The translations under genes were made by a program, and so were the position numbers. A stretch of 64,000 nt of DNA from an uncultured Eubacteriales bacterium (GTDB taxonomy: Bacteria > Bacillota > Clostridia > Oscillospirales > Acutalibacteraceae): NCBI GenBank assembly GCA_934725425.1, contig CAKVAX010000001.1, forward strand, positions 248,001-312,000, given 5' to 3'. Numbering within the stretch: position 1 is the stretch's first letter; every line of letters begins with the position of its first letter. Below are positions 24,837-32,969 of this stretch, in pieces. The notes under the pieces are model-generated. The model was not told the origin of the DNA, made no database searches, and saw only the letters and a program-made list of their open reading frames with translations.

Positions 24837-26057
24837 ATGAGCCTTATAGTTCAAAAGTTTGGCGGGACTTCGGTCTCGGATACACATCATATATTCAATG
24901 TTGCAAAAAAAGTTATAGATTTATATTTAAAAAACAATAAAATCGTTGTAGTGGTTTCGGCTCAAGGGCATACTACAGACATGCTTGTAAAAAAAGCTAA
25001 AGAAATCGACGATACTGTTTCGAAAAGAGAAATGGATGTACTACTTTCCAGCGGTGAACAGATATCCGTAGCGCTCCTTAGCATGGCTATACAAAAACTT
25101 GGATATCCTGCTGTTTCTCTTACGGGATATCAAGCTGGATTTTTGACGGATTCCTGCCATGGAGATGCTAAAATATTTAATATTGATACTTCCAGAATAA
25201 AATCCGAACTGGACAAAAATAATATAGTTGTTTTGGCGGGATTCCAAGGAATAGATGATAAAAACGACATTACCACACTAGGACGCGGCGGGTCCGATAC
25301 AACTGCTGTCGCGATTTCGGCTGCTATGAAAGCAGATTTATGTAAAATATACACGGACGTGGATGGAGTGTACACTTCCGACCCACGAATAGTGCAATCT
25401 GCCAAAAAAATAAATGTTATTTCTTACGATGAAATGTATGCTTTATCATATTGCGGAGCGCAAGTTTTGAATGACCGATCAATAGAAATTGCGAAAAAGA
25501 ATAATGTTCAAGTAGAGGTTCTTTCCAGCCTTTCGGAAGCTTCCCATGGAACTATAGTTAAAAACATACCCGGAAAAAGCACTCATTTGGCGAGCGGAGT
25601 TGCTATTTTAAACGATATGGTAAAAATTATACTCACAGATATTACCGACACAAATTTATCATTTAATTTAATTAATTCAGAGCTTAAATCTCATAATATA
25701 TCAATAGACATGAATTTGATGCCCATAGGTAAAACAGATAAAAACAAGATGATATTCATAGTAAAAGAAGAAAATTTATCTGATACTCTAAAAATATTGA
25801 AAAATAATTTAGGAGTAGAAGACTCTAAAATATTTTACGAAAAAGATAAGTCCCAAATTTCAGTTGTAAACATTTCAGAAAGTTTTAATATAAATATCGC
25901 TTCCATTATGTTTGAAGTTTTATCTGAAGCAAATATTAATTATGAAATGGTTGCATGTACAGAAAAAAGAGTATCTGTAATAATCCCGTCTTGCGCCGGG
26001 CATCAAGCGCTTAACATGATTCACAGCAAAATTTTTGAAGAAGATTCTCTCATTTAA
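24837..26057 (+). CDS. lysC: Aspartokinase
   Basis: 406 aa. It phosphorylates aspartate at the entry to lysine, threonine, methionine and diaminopimelate synthesis. VQKFGGTSVSD at the N-terminus, LGRGGSDTTAVA near 150 and the YTDVDGVYTSDPR loop mark the kinase domain; two ACT-type regulatory domains follow (about 265-400), so feedback inhibition is likely. No lysine riboswitch fits in the 86-bp leader. GAGGAG precedes ATG 24837. Its stop overlaps that of the convergent gerAC gene by 4 bp. Confidence 0.95.
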   Translation: MSLIVQKFGGTSVSDTHHIFNVAKKVIDLYLKNNKIVVVVSAQGHTTDMLVKKAKEIDDTVSKREMDVLLSSGEQISVALLSMAIQKLGYPAVSLTGYQAGFLTDSCHGDAKIFNIDTSRIKSELDKNNIVVLAGFQGIDDKNDITTLGRGGSDTTAVAISAAMKADLCKIYTDVDGVYTSDPRIVQSAKKINVISYDEMYALSYCGAQVLNDRSIEIAKKNNVQVEVLSSLSEASHGTIVKNIPGKSTHLASGVAILNDMVKIILTDITDTNLSFNLINSELKSHNISIDMNLMPIGKTDKNKMIFIVKEENLSDTLKILKNNLGVEDSKIFYEKDKSQISVVNISESFNINIASIMFEVLSEANINYEMVACTEKRVSVIIPSCAGHQALNMIHSKIFEEDSLI

Positions 26058-27160
26058 ACAGGCTCTTTTCCTGTTATAATTACATCTGTATCAGCGGATA
26101 AATTATACCGGAACTTGGAGATATTTTGAGACCAATCGTTTTCTATTTTCTTGAATTCTTCGGGATTGGAATTTTTCAAAGTTCTTCCAAAATTTAAAAT
26201 ATCAGTTTGCATATTGGTAGTTTTATGAATAACCGCATAGCATATGTCGGTTATTTTTTTTGACAATTTTTCAGCTATAGAATTCTTTAAATTTTCATCA
26301 AAACATGTATCAAACTTATTATCTATCGAGAATGCGGATGCTTTTATTTTTAAATTTATATCAAATGAAGGCAATTCATAATCCTCGTTTATAACATTGG
26401 TTCGAGCCTCAACTTTATTTACCGAACATGTTATTTGGCCTAAGTTTTCATCATGAATTTTACATGTACCGCATTCAGGGACTCCTTTAAGAATCATGAA
26501 CCCTAAAAAATCATTATCGTAAAGATAATTTTTAAAAACTTCATTTGAAAAAACTGCTACCCCTTTTAAAATTATATTTTTTTCCGACTCAGATTTTTCA
26601 GTACTTAAGCACGCAAGATATGGGTCACTTATTTTATTTTTTAAACTTGATACAAAATGCAATATATCTGAGTTAAGAGCGTCCGGAATCAAATCATGTA
26701 TATCCTTGGCTTTTATTAGTTTGTTATTATGCTTGATTTTAAAATATTCCGCAGCTTTGTCTTCGACGACGCATAATTTAACCTTGGGCCTCGCTTCACA
26801 GTGCCTAACAAAAAAATCCATAAATTTATTTACTCCATTTTTTGCAATGCTTTCTCCTATAATTATTATCATGTTTTGAGAATAAACGGGAGTTAAGCTG
26901 GTTTTTTTAGATATATTTTCCAGCGCACTCACAAGAGAAGTCCCTTCGACTTCTATAGTTTTTATATTGGGTTCATCTTCATTCGCGGGATTTTTAAAAT
27001 CCAGCGCTTGAACAGTCAACAAATATCCACTTTCCGAATTATCTATACCTATACCTTGGATAATTAATTTTTGGTGTAATTGCCGGCCTTCGGAGCACCC
27101 GGTCAACAATAAAAAACTAATACATGCGATTAGTATCATAAATATATTTTTCTTTTTCAA
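26054..27160 (-). CDS. gerAC: Ger(x)C germination receptor lipoprotein subunit
   Basis: 368 aa. Lipoprotein signal with lipobox LLTGC, followed by the GerAC-family pattern (QKLIIQGIGID, a middle KLCVVEDKAAEYF, and a C-terminal domain). The C subunit is anchored on the outer face of the spore inner membrane and is needed for the response to germinants. The start overlaps the gerAB stop by 4 bp (ATGA), so the genes are translationally coupled. It is last in an A-B-C operon. The gene ends convergently against lysC with overlapping stops and no room for a terminator. Confidence 0.93.
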   Translation of the reverse strand: MKKKNIFMILIACISFLLLTGCSEGRQLHQKLIIQGIGIDNSESGYLLTVQALDFKNPANEDEPNIKTIEVEGTSLVSALENISKKTSLTPVYSQNMIIIIGESIAKNGVNKFMDFFVRHCEARPKVKLCVVEDKAAEYFKIKHNNKLIKAKDIHDLIPDALNSDILHFVSSLKNKISDPYLACLSTEKSESEKNIILKGVAVFSNEVFKNYLYDNDFLGFMILKGVPECGTCKIHDENLGQITCSVNKVEARTNVINEDYELPSFDINLKIKASAFSIDNKFDTCFDENLKNSIAEKLSKKITDICYAVIHKTTNMQTDILNFGRTLKNSNPEEFKKIENDWSQNISKFRYNLSADTDVIITGKEPV

Positions 27161-28239
27161 ATTACGTGTTCCTTTCGAATTCTTAATTTTTTTAAAATTA
27201 TTAAAATTACCGGAAATACAACAGAAGTTAAAATTACAAAGTAAAAAAGAAATGTTGTCGCAGCGCTACTTTTTAAGGCATTAAAAAGATTCGGAAAAAA
27301 TGTTGGGAGCATTAAAAGTACTCCAAATATTATAACCGAGTATTTGCTAGCTTTTTCTCCGAAAATTTTTTTAATTCCCTCCGAAGCTAACACTATAAAT
27401 AATGACAGTTTTAAAAATATCCCTAAAATCCACACACCCAAATACATTGCATCCAAATGCCTAAAAGAACCAAACTTGCCCGTACCCGCAGCAGTATACA
27501 CCGGGAACAGTTGCGTGTAGGTAAAATCACCCATGCTTCCTATAATTAGTGTTATTATTAATGCAAACACCACATATATGCAGGAATTCCATATTAAAAT
27601 TCCTTTCCACTTTTTACCTTTACCCATCGGAAGAAGCATGGCCATGGCCGGAATGCACGCACTTTGTGAAATCATATAAAATATTCCCTCGGCAACAGAT
27701 TCTCTCCCATTGTACATAAAAGGTGTAAAATTTATTTTTTCTATGCTTGAAACCAAAGATATTGTTAGAAAAATTATAGATATTATCGTGGCGCAAAGTA
27801 TAAAACTGGAAGTGCGAGCCAGCGATTCTAATCCCTTGTAAGCTGCATAACAACATGACATTAGCAAAACTATTGAAAGAAGCGAAAGAGAAATAGGGGG
27901 ATTTACAGCATTGGAAATAAAATTATTAAAAACCGACAAGGTGTGGACGCTTATCACCAGATAGTATATTACATATATCAAAATTATACACATTCCCCAT
28001 CTTCCCATCAGTGAATATGCGTTATCCATAACATTCATTTTTTTATCCATCAGAAACAATCTATATACAGGATAAACCAGCAAAAATGTTAATAAAAAGG
28101 AAATGGGAGCAGAAATTAAATGATCCCAAATATCAGAATCCCCTATAAGAAGTGTGCCATATGTCATGCTTACTACCATTCTGCTTATAAACAGCATGGA
28201 AAATATCTGTCCCACGGATATAGAAGGTCGTTTTTCCAT
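27157..28239 (-). CDS. gerAB: GerAB-family germination permease
   Basis: 360-aa membrane protein with about ten hydrophobic segments, of the endospore germination permease (APC superfamily) family. ISVGQIFSMLFISRMV and the proline-rich PPISLSLLSIV region fit. In Bacillus the B subunit binds the germinant directly. It is located in the spore inner membrane with GerAA and GerAC. It starts 20 bp after gerAA ends and overlaps gerAC. The germinant cannot be predicted. Confidence 0.93.
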   Translation of the reverse strand: MEKRPSISVGQIFSMLFISRMVVSMTYGTLLIGDSDIWDHLISAPISFLLTFLLVYPVYRLFLMDKKMNVMDNAYSLMGRWGMCIILIYVIYYLVISVHTLSVFNNFISNAVNPPISLSLLSIVLLMSCCYAAYKGLESLARTSSFILCATIISIIFLTISLVSSIEKINFTPFMYNGRESVAEGIFYMISQSACIPAMAMLLPMGKGKKWKGILIWNSCIYVVFALIITLIIGSMGDFTYTQLFPVYTAAGTGKFGSFRHLDAMYLGVWILGIFLKLSLFIVLASEGIKKIFGEKASKYSVIIFGVLLMLPTFFPNLFNALKSSAATTFLFYFVILTSVVFPVILIILKKLRIRKEHVI

Positions 28240-28259
28240 AAATATTTTCTCCCATATAA

Positions 28260-29795
28260 TTATTTATCTTTTACTTCGGAGCCGGGTAAATTTTGTACTT
28301 TAATATTTTTTTTACTTAAAAAGCTCCACCCGCTTCGCACCAAAACATCTCTCATTGCAAAAATATTAAACGGAGCTATCGGAGAGGTAAACGGCACCCC
28401 GTAGGAATTTTTCGAACATATATTTATTAAAATCGCCGTAAACACAATCATTATGCCCCATATTCCCAGTAATCCTCCTGTAATTATAAATATAAACTTC
28501 AGAATAGAGATAGGTTCATATAAATTAGGTATTACGTACGACGAAATAGCCGTTAAAGCAACCACCATTAATGTTGGAGCGCCTATCAGACCGGAACTTA
28601 CCGCTGTCTCACCTATAACAAGAGCTCCCACTATACTTACTGCATGACCAAGAGGCCTTGGAATTCTTAATCCTGCTTCACGCATTATTTCGTATATAAG
28701 ATGTATAAATATTGTTTCCGTCATGAGTGAAAAAGGGGTTGTTCCCACCGCCAAGGCTATTTTATTTAGTATAGGCCCGGGCAATATCTCCGGGTTAAAT
28801 GTGCTTATTCCAACATACAATCCCGGGAGAAGAGTCGACATGAAAAAAGCCAAATACTTTAGCCACCTTGTAAAAGTTGCAAAATAAGTATGCATGGAAT
28901 AATCATCCAAATGTTGGAAATATTCTACAAAAAGATACGGCACAAGCAAAGCGTTGGGAGTTCCATCTATTAATATTGCTACTCTACCTTCCGAAATTTT
29001 TCCGCAAACCGTATCAGGTCTCTCGGTCATTCCAATTCCGCTGAATAACGAAAAATCCCCCTGATCTTCCAAATACGGAATCACGTACCCGGATTCTATT
29101 ACCATTTCTAAATCTATATTTTTTAGTTTATTTTTTATTTTTTTTAATATCTCAGGAGAAACTTTATTTTCCATATAGCAAAGACAAATCGATGTTTTGC
29201 TTACCGTTCCTAATTTTGACATTTCAAACTTTAAATCAGGACTTTTTAATCTTCTTCGTATAAGTGTCATATTTATTGCAATCGCTTCCACAAAGCCCTC
29301 TCTGGAACCACGTTGCATTAGTTCCGATGACGGTTCTGATACTGCTCTAAAGGAAAAGCCCTGAACTCCTACAGCAATCATAGAATCGCAGCCTTCCATG
29401 GCAAAAAGAGCATGTCCGGACATTATCCTGTCAAAAGCATCTTTATAATTAGAAACTTGAACCTGGTCGGAAGCTATTATTATTTTATCTCGTATATATT
29501 CAAATTTTTCCATCGGACATGCGCCTTTAATTTCATTTGTAATAATCGGATAAACTACGCTTTGCGTGAGAGTGTCTTTACTTACCATTCCGGAAATAGT
29601 TATAATTGCACTTTCGGTATTTCCTATATTTAAGTACTTAATACAAAGGTCGGCACTGTCATGGAATTTTCTTTTAAAATATTCTATATTTTCAACCAGC
29701 GATTTTGAAAAAAACTTTATTTTTTCTTCGTTTACTCTATTCTTACCGTAAATATAAGTTTCTTTGAAATAATCTATCTTGTTAATATTTATCAC
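28260..29795 (-). CDS. gerAA: GerA-family germination receptor subunit A
   Basis: 511 aa. A soluble N-terminal domain (about 1-240) is followed by the conserved GERPDTV-like TERPDTVCGKISEGRVAIL, several membrane segments, and PFLMTE-type FSLMTETIFIHLIYEIMREAGLR with IPRPLG. GerA A subunits oligomerise in the spore inner membrane and act as ion-release channels. The listed GTG 29795 lies inside the SD-like AGAGGTGAT, which is too close to act as its SD; in-frame ATT 29786 sits 8 nt beyond it. The exact start is therefore uncertain. First gene of the receptor operon. Confidence 0.94.
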   Translation of the reverse strand: MININKIDYFKETYIYGKNRVNEEKIKFFSKSLVENIEYFKRKFHDSADLCIKYLNIGNTESAIITISGMVSKDTLTQSVVYPIITNEIKGACPMEKFEYIRDKIIIASDQVQVSNYKDAFDRIMSGHALFAMEGCDSMIAVGVQGFSFRAVSEPSSELMQRGSREGFVEAIAINMTLIRRRLKSPDLKFEMSKLGTVSKTSICLCYMENKVSPEILKKIKNKLKNIDLEMVIESGYVIPYLEDQGDFSLFSGIGMTERPDTVCGKISEGRVAILIDGTPNALLVPYLFVEYFQHLDDYSMHTYFATFTRWLKYLAFFMSTLLPGLYVGISTFNPEILPGPILNKIALAVGTTPFSLMTETIFIHLIYEIMREAGLRIPRPLGHAVSIVGALVIGETAVSSGLIGAPTLMVVALTAISSYVIPNLYEPISILKFIFIITGGLLGIWGIMIVFTAILINICSKNSYGVPFTSPIAPFNIFAMRDVLVRSGWSFLSKKNIKVQNLPGSEVKDK

Positions 29796-29841
29796 CTCTA
29801 TAATAATTTTTACTTAAAATTTTTAAATATACGTATTTATA

Positions 29842-29882
29842 AAAAATAACCCCTGCGCAATTTAAAACATTATGCACAGGGG
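29842..29882 (-). terminator. Minus-strand terminator
   Basis: Stem CCCCTG-x-GCA (29850-29859) with TGC-x-CAGGGG (29873-29882), one mismatch. On the minus strand it is followed by TATTTTTT. It ends the 29938-30315 gene before the germination operon. Confidence 0.8.
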
Positions 29883-29937
29883 ATATATATAAATTTTTTA
29901 TAGAGAGTCGAATTTTATATGTAAATCATAAAAGATT

Positions 29938-30315
29938 TTATCCTATCATTCCTGAAAAAAATTCTCTTTCGTGGGGTGCTTCTAGAGTTTTTTCTTCTTT
30001 TTCAGCGCCGCATGGGAATCCGTGATGTTTACAATCGATACGGGCTTCCCCTATTTCTGTTTTGGCGCCAAACATTACCGGAACTTCAACTCTTACTTTT
30101 TGACTTATAGTAAATTTACAAGTTTCTTTTGATTTTCCTTCACACATTGTGCTTCCTCTTTTGATTATAGGTTTGCCGACACATTCGGTTTTTACTTTAC
30201 CGATTTGAGCAAAAGGTTTAATTTCTACAGGAACACCTACTACCACATCTTGGAATCCAAGTGATGGGCATACCTCATGTTCAGGTTTGTATGGCTTTTC
30301 GTATGGACAAGACAT
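29938..30315 (-). CDS. Small cysteine-containing protein, DUF3794-like pattern
   Basis: 125 aa, no signal peptide, six Cys. Two related beta-rich segments are visible: VGVPVEIKPFAQIGKVKTEC (about 27-46) and VRVEVPVMFGAKTEIGEARIDC (about 74-95), each ending in Cys. This recalls the SPOCS/DUF3794 proteins of clostridial spore coats, but I do not recognise it firmly. AAGGAGG precedes ATG 30315. A long inverted repeat occupies the leader and a terminator follows, so it is a single-gene unit beside the germination operon. A spore role is inferred from context only. Confidence 0.6.
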   Translation of the reverse strand: MSCPYEKPYKPEHEVCPSLGFQDVVVGVPVEIKPFAQIGKVKTECVGKPIIKRGSTMCEGKSKETCKFTISQKVRVEVPVMFGAKTEIGEARIDCKHHGFPCGAEKEEKTLEAPHEREFFSGMIG

Positions 30316-30330
30316 TTTGTGACCTCCTTA

Positions 30331-30390
30331 AATATTATGTTTCTTTTGAGAAAAACTTGATCATAAAAGTATTCTCATTAACATAATATT
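30331..30390. repeat. 60-bp interrupted inverted repeat in the leader of the small Cys protein
   Basis: AATATTATGTT at 30331-30341 matches AACATAATATT at 30380-30390 exactly. Inside these, TGAGAA (30347-30352) pairs with TTCTCA (30372-30377). The element ends just before the SD, so it could form an mRNA hairpin or a pair of operators. Confidence 0.65.
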
Positions 30391-30457
30391 CAAAAATTTG
30401 TTTTCGGTTCATAAATATGTATTTACAAAATTTTTCAAAAAAACTTCAAAATAATAG

Positions 30458-30486
30458 TTGACTTAAATTTTACGTTATGGTAGAAT
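30458..30486 (+). promoter_or_regulatory. Promoter of the tRNA-Ser pair
   Basis: TTGACT at 30458-30463, 17 bp, TAGAAT at 30481-30486, 18 bp before the first tRNA. Confidence 0.75.
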
Positions 30487-30504
30487 CGTGAATGTAAAGT
30501 ATTT

Positions 30505-30593
30505 GGAGGGGTGTCCGAGTGGTTTAAGGAGCCAGTCTTGAAAACTGGTGATCCCGCAAGGGACCGTGGGTTCGAATCCCACTCCCTCCGCCA
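30505..30593 (+). tRNA. tRNA-Ser (anticodon UGA)
   Basis: 89 nt with encoded CCA. Acceptor GGAGGGG pairs with TCCCTCC; anticodon stem CCAGT/ACTGG with loop CTTGAAA gives TGA; the long variable arm (GATCCCGCAAGGGACC) is typical of serine tRNAs; T-arm GTGGG-TTCGAAT-CCCAC. Confidence 0.97.
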
Positions 30594-30627
30594 TCAAAAT
30601 TAAATATTTGTTTATGATTTCACATTT

Positions 30628-30718
30628 GGAGAAGTACTCAAGTGGCTGAAGAGGCGCCCCTGCTAAGGGTGTAGGTCGAGCGATCGGCGCGAGGGTTCAA
30701 ATCCCTCCTTCTCCGCCA
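30628..30718 (+). tRNA. tRNA-Ser (anticodon GCU)
   Basis: 91 nt with encoded CCA. Acceptor GGAGAAG pairs with CTTCTCC; anticodon loop CTGCTAA gives GCT, reading AGC and AGU; a long variable arm is present. It follows tRNA-Ser(UGA) by 34 bp and is probably co-transcribed. Confidence 0.97.
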
Positions 30719-30723
30719 GAAGT

Positions 30724-30764
30724 AAAAAAAGTTAGACTATCGAAACGGATAATCTAACTTTTTT
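30724..30764. terminator. Bidirectional terminator after the tRNA-Ser pair
   Basis: A-run, GTTAGA (30731-30736) paired with TCTAAC (30753-30758), inner TATC/GATA, then a T-run. It also serves the convergent minus-strand gene at 30826. Confidence 0.85.
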
Positions 30765-30825
30765 GTTACGTATAAAAACATACAGTACAAACAGAAATAA
30801 TCCCATCAGCCTGCAGATGAAAATC

Positions 30826-31716
30826 TTATGATTTTAGGTAACATCCACTTGCGCCTAAATCAAATTCTTTTGCCTGCCAACTTTGAGTATTGCCGGTGTT
30901 TATGCCCATTTTCATTACTGTTTGCCCTTTATTTACAGTAAAGACAGTGCTGATAGAAAAAGGCCCTTTAACACTTGTTGAAATAGTTTGTCCATCTATA
31001 TTTAAATGTGCTGCAAAAGGCAACCCACCAATGTATGCAGCTCCAGAACCTGCATCTGTAATATTTGCATGCAAGAAGAAAGTTATATAAACTAAATCAC
31101 CTATTCTATAATACCACGAATTTGTACTCTCCAAAGTGTATGTGGGATTTGTACCGCTCGGACAAAGAAGTGTTGGTGTCCAAGTGCCTATTTCAACGGT
31201 AGGTATTGCATGATCCGAAGTTATTATGTTCACTATATTATTCGAATCACACGCAATAGAATTTCCGTCAACTTTTATCCCTCGCACAGCTGTTTGAGAG
31301 TATTCCTCGACTTTGGTTAAAGCATTAGTCAAGGCGTTGTACTCAGATGTACTTTCAACTGCTTCCGAAAAATCTCCTTTAGAAGTTACTATAATTTTTA
31401 ATCCATTTACTTTTAATAACAAATTGTTAGAATCAAAAATTTGAAACTCACATTCCAAAATTCCCAAAGCACTCACCATTTGTGAAGTCAGAGTAATCGT
31501 AGCTGCACTTCCTTCGATGCTGCACTCGTTATAAATTTTCGTTCCATCCGGCTTAACTGCATAGAAAGTCACTCTTTTACCTGACAAGTTTAAATTGTTG
31601 CCATCTTGTTCCGTAAAAAGAACCTCAAGTTTCCGGGAATCAACTTCTCCTTGAACGGCATAAATCAATACCTGATTTTCTTCCCATACTTTAAGGCTTA
31701 TTTCCTTAGTTACCAT
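30826..31716 (-). CDS. Orphan BppU-like phage baseplate upper protein
   Basis: 296 aa. The first 110 or so residues match the BppU N-terminal pattern: EISLKVWEENQVLIYAVQGE, a beta-sandwich with TFYAVKPDGTKIY, GILECEFQIFDSNNLLLK and KIIVTSKGDF. These attach receptor-binding tips to siphophage baseplates. A short helical linker and a beta-rich C-terminal part (about 175-296) with Gly/Thr-rich strands follow, resembling a receptor-binding head. No other phage gene is nearby. It ends next to tandem tRNA-Ser genes, a common integration site, so it may be a prophage remnant or a domesticated tail-fibre-like protein. It has its own SD (GGAGG) and a terminator. Confidence 0.72.
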   Translation of the reverse strand: MVTKEISLKVWEENQVLIYAVQGEVDSRKLEVLFTEQDGNNLNLSGKRVTFYAVKPDGTKIYNECSIEGSAATITLTSQMVSALGILECEFQIFDSNNLLLKVNGLKIIVTSKGDFSEAVESTSEYNALTNALTKVEEYSQTAVRGIKVDGNSIACDSNNIVNIITSDHAIPTVEIGTWTPTLLCPSGTNPTYTLESTNSWYYRIGDLVYITFFLHANITDAGSGAAYIGGLPFAAHLNIDGQTISTSVKGPFSISTVFTVNKGQTVMKMGINTGNTQSWQAKEFDLGASGCYLKS

Positions 31717-31823
31717 TGTGCATTTCCTCCACTTTCAAAATTTATGAACAAATTAGCTGTTCAAATATAGTTTTAAAAGTAGTGAAAGTTGCATACGAGA
31801 ATACAATTCCGGTAAAAATAAAT

Positions 31824-31866
31824 TAAAAAATAACCACCCCCTTAAATTTAGGAGTGGTTGTTTTTT
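31824..31866. terminator. Terminator after the exported pyruvyltransferase gene
   Basis: AACCAC-cCC (31832-31840) pairs with GG-aGTGGTT (31851-31859), with an A-run on the left and a T-run on the right, so it works on both strands. It closes the minus-strand gene ending at 31870. Confidence 0.8.
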
Positions 31867-31869
31867 GTT

Positions 31870-32889
31870 CTATTTTGAAAGTTGTTCTCTTACTGTAGAC
31901 TTTAGTCTATTTGCATATTTTAAGTAATCTCTTGAATTAAATACATTGCCATTTTTATCTAAGTTAACTCGAACTTGAAAATCACCTTTTTTATTTTTAC
32001 CAACAGTATTAAGTAGATTGTACAGACCATCGAAGCGTTTACCGTCATAGTATGAATTCACCAATATTACAGGAGTTCCTAAAGCCAGACACGGAAGTGC
32101 ACAGTGAATTCTGGTAGTTACAACGAGCTTTGCTTTTGCATATTTTTTCAAGAGCTCATCAGCAGCTTTAAATCTTTCCTCGTGAGTGGATTTTTGTGAA
32201 AAACTATGATGTGTATAAACTACATTACTAAAATTATAATTTTTAAGATTTTTTAAATAATCGTCAGCTTCTTTATATTGGCCTAATTTATAATCGCAAA
32301 ATATTATATCATCAGTTCGTTCACTGTCATCAACCTTATATGTTTCATCCAAAGTGGTAGTTAAACATCCGGAAAAATAGGAATTAACTCCTTTTCTACG
32401 CAAATTCCTTTGTGTATAAAAATCGCGGCATCCTATGGGTTGATGTTTCTTCAGGTAATTTATTGTATCCCCGCTTATTGTTTTTTCATCATTATTTATG
32501 TGAATAGAAACAAATATAGGATCTATATTATCTGAAACAACATTATTGTATCTATGAAGAAAATACCATGAATTCATAATCATTTTAACTTCAGGGCCGC
32601 AATAATGCTTAAGTGTATCCCTGTCTACGAGTTTTTCTTTACATTGTTTCGGCAAAAATTGTTTAGCAGCAATCGATTGAATATAATCACCCAAATTTAC
32701 ATCCCACGGCTGATACCAGCACTTTTCATCTGTCTTGTAATCGTAGCACAAAACACCGTATAATTTATCTGTACCTTTTACCCCCCCTTGTGCTATTTTT
32801 TCATCATTAGGTACCGCAAAAACGCTTGTAGTCATGGGAAGCATAACTGCAAGTATGCACGTAGCTGCTTTTCTTAATGTTTTTAACAT
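31870..32889 (-). CDS. Exported polysaccharide pyruvyl transferase family protein
   Basis: 339 aa from ATG 32889 (GGAGG lies 8 nt upstream). Residues 1-25 form a signal peptide with a basic start, hydrophobic core and SVFA-V cleavage site. The mature part has the pyruvyltransferase-family layout: NLGDYIQSIAAKQFL near the N-terminus, a middle GCRDFYTQRNLRRKGV segment, and the C-terminal LVTTRIHCALPCLALGTPVILV glycosyltransferase-like motif. Family members transfer pyruvate from PEP to sugars inside the cell; a secreted form would lack PEP unless it enters another cell. It is downstream of the exported GT8-lectin gene on the same strand and is possibly in one operon with it. Confidence 0.8.
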   Translation of the reverse strand: MLKTLRKAATCILAVMLPMTTSVFAVPNDEKIAQGGVKGTDKLYGVLCYDYKTDEKCWYQPWDVNLGDYIQSIAAKQFLPKQCKEKLVDRDTLKHYCGPEVKMIMNSWYFLHRYNNVVSDNIDPIFVSIHINNDEKTISGDTINYLKKHQPIGCRDFYTQRNLRRKGVNSYFSGCLTTTLDETYKVDDSERTDDIIFCDYKLGQYKEADDYLKNLKNYNFSNVVYTHHSFSQKSTHEERFKAADELLKKYAKAKLVVTTRIHCALPCLALGTPVILVNSYYDGKRFDGLYNLLNTVGKNKKGDFQVRVNLDKNGNVFNSRDYLKYANRLKSTVREQLSK

Positions 32890-32969
32890 AAAACATTCCT
32901 CCACTTATTTATAATATTAATGCAGATTACATTTCAGCACATATTTATTCTACGATTTTTAACTCTTTA

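Noticed and set aside
30719..31830. Prophage attachment repeat linked to the tRNA-Ser genes
   Set aside because: I could not find a second copy of the tRNA 3' end near the BppU gene.
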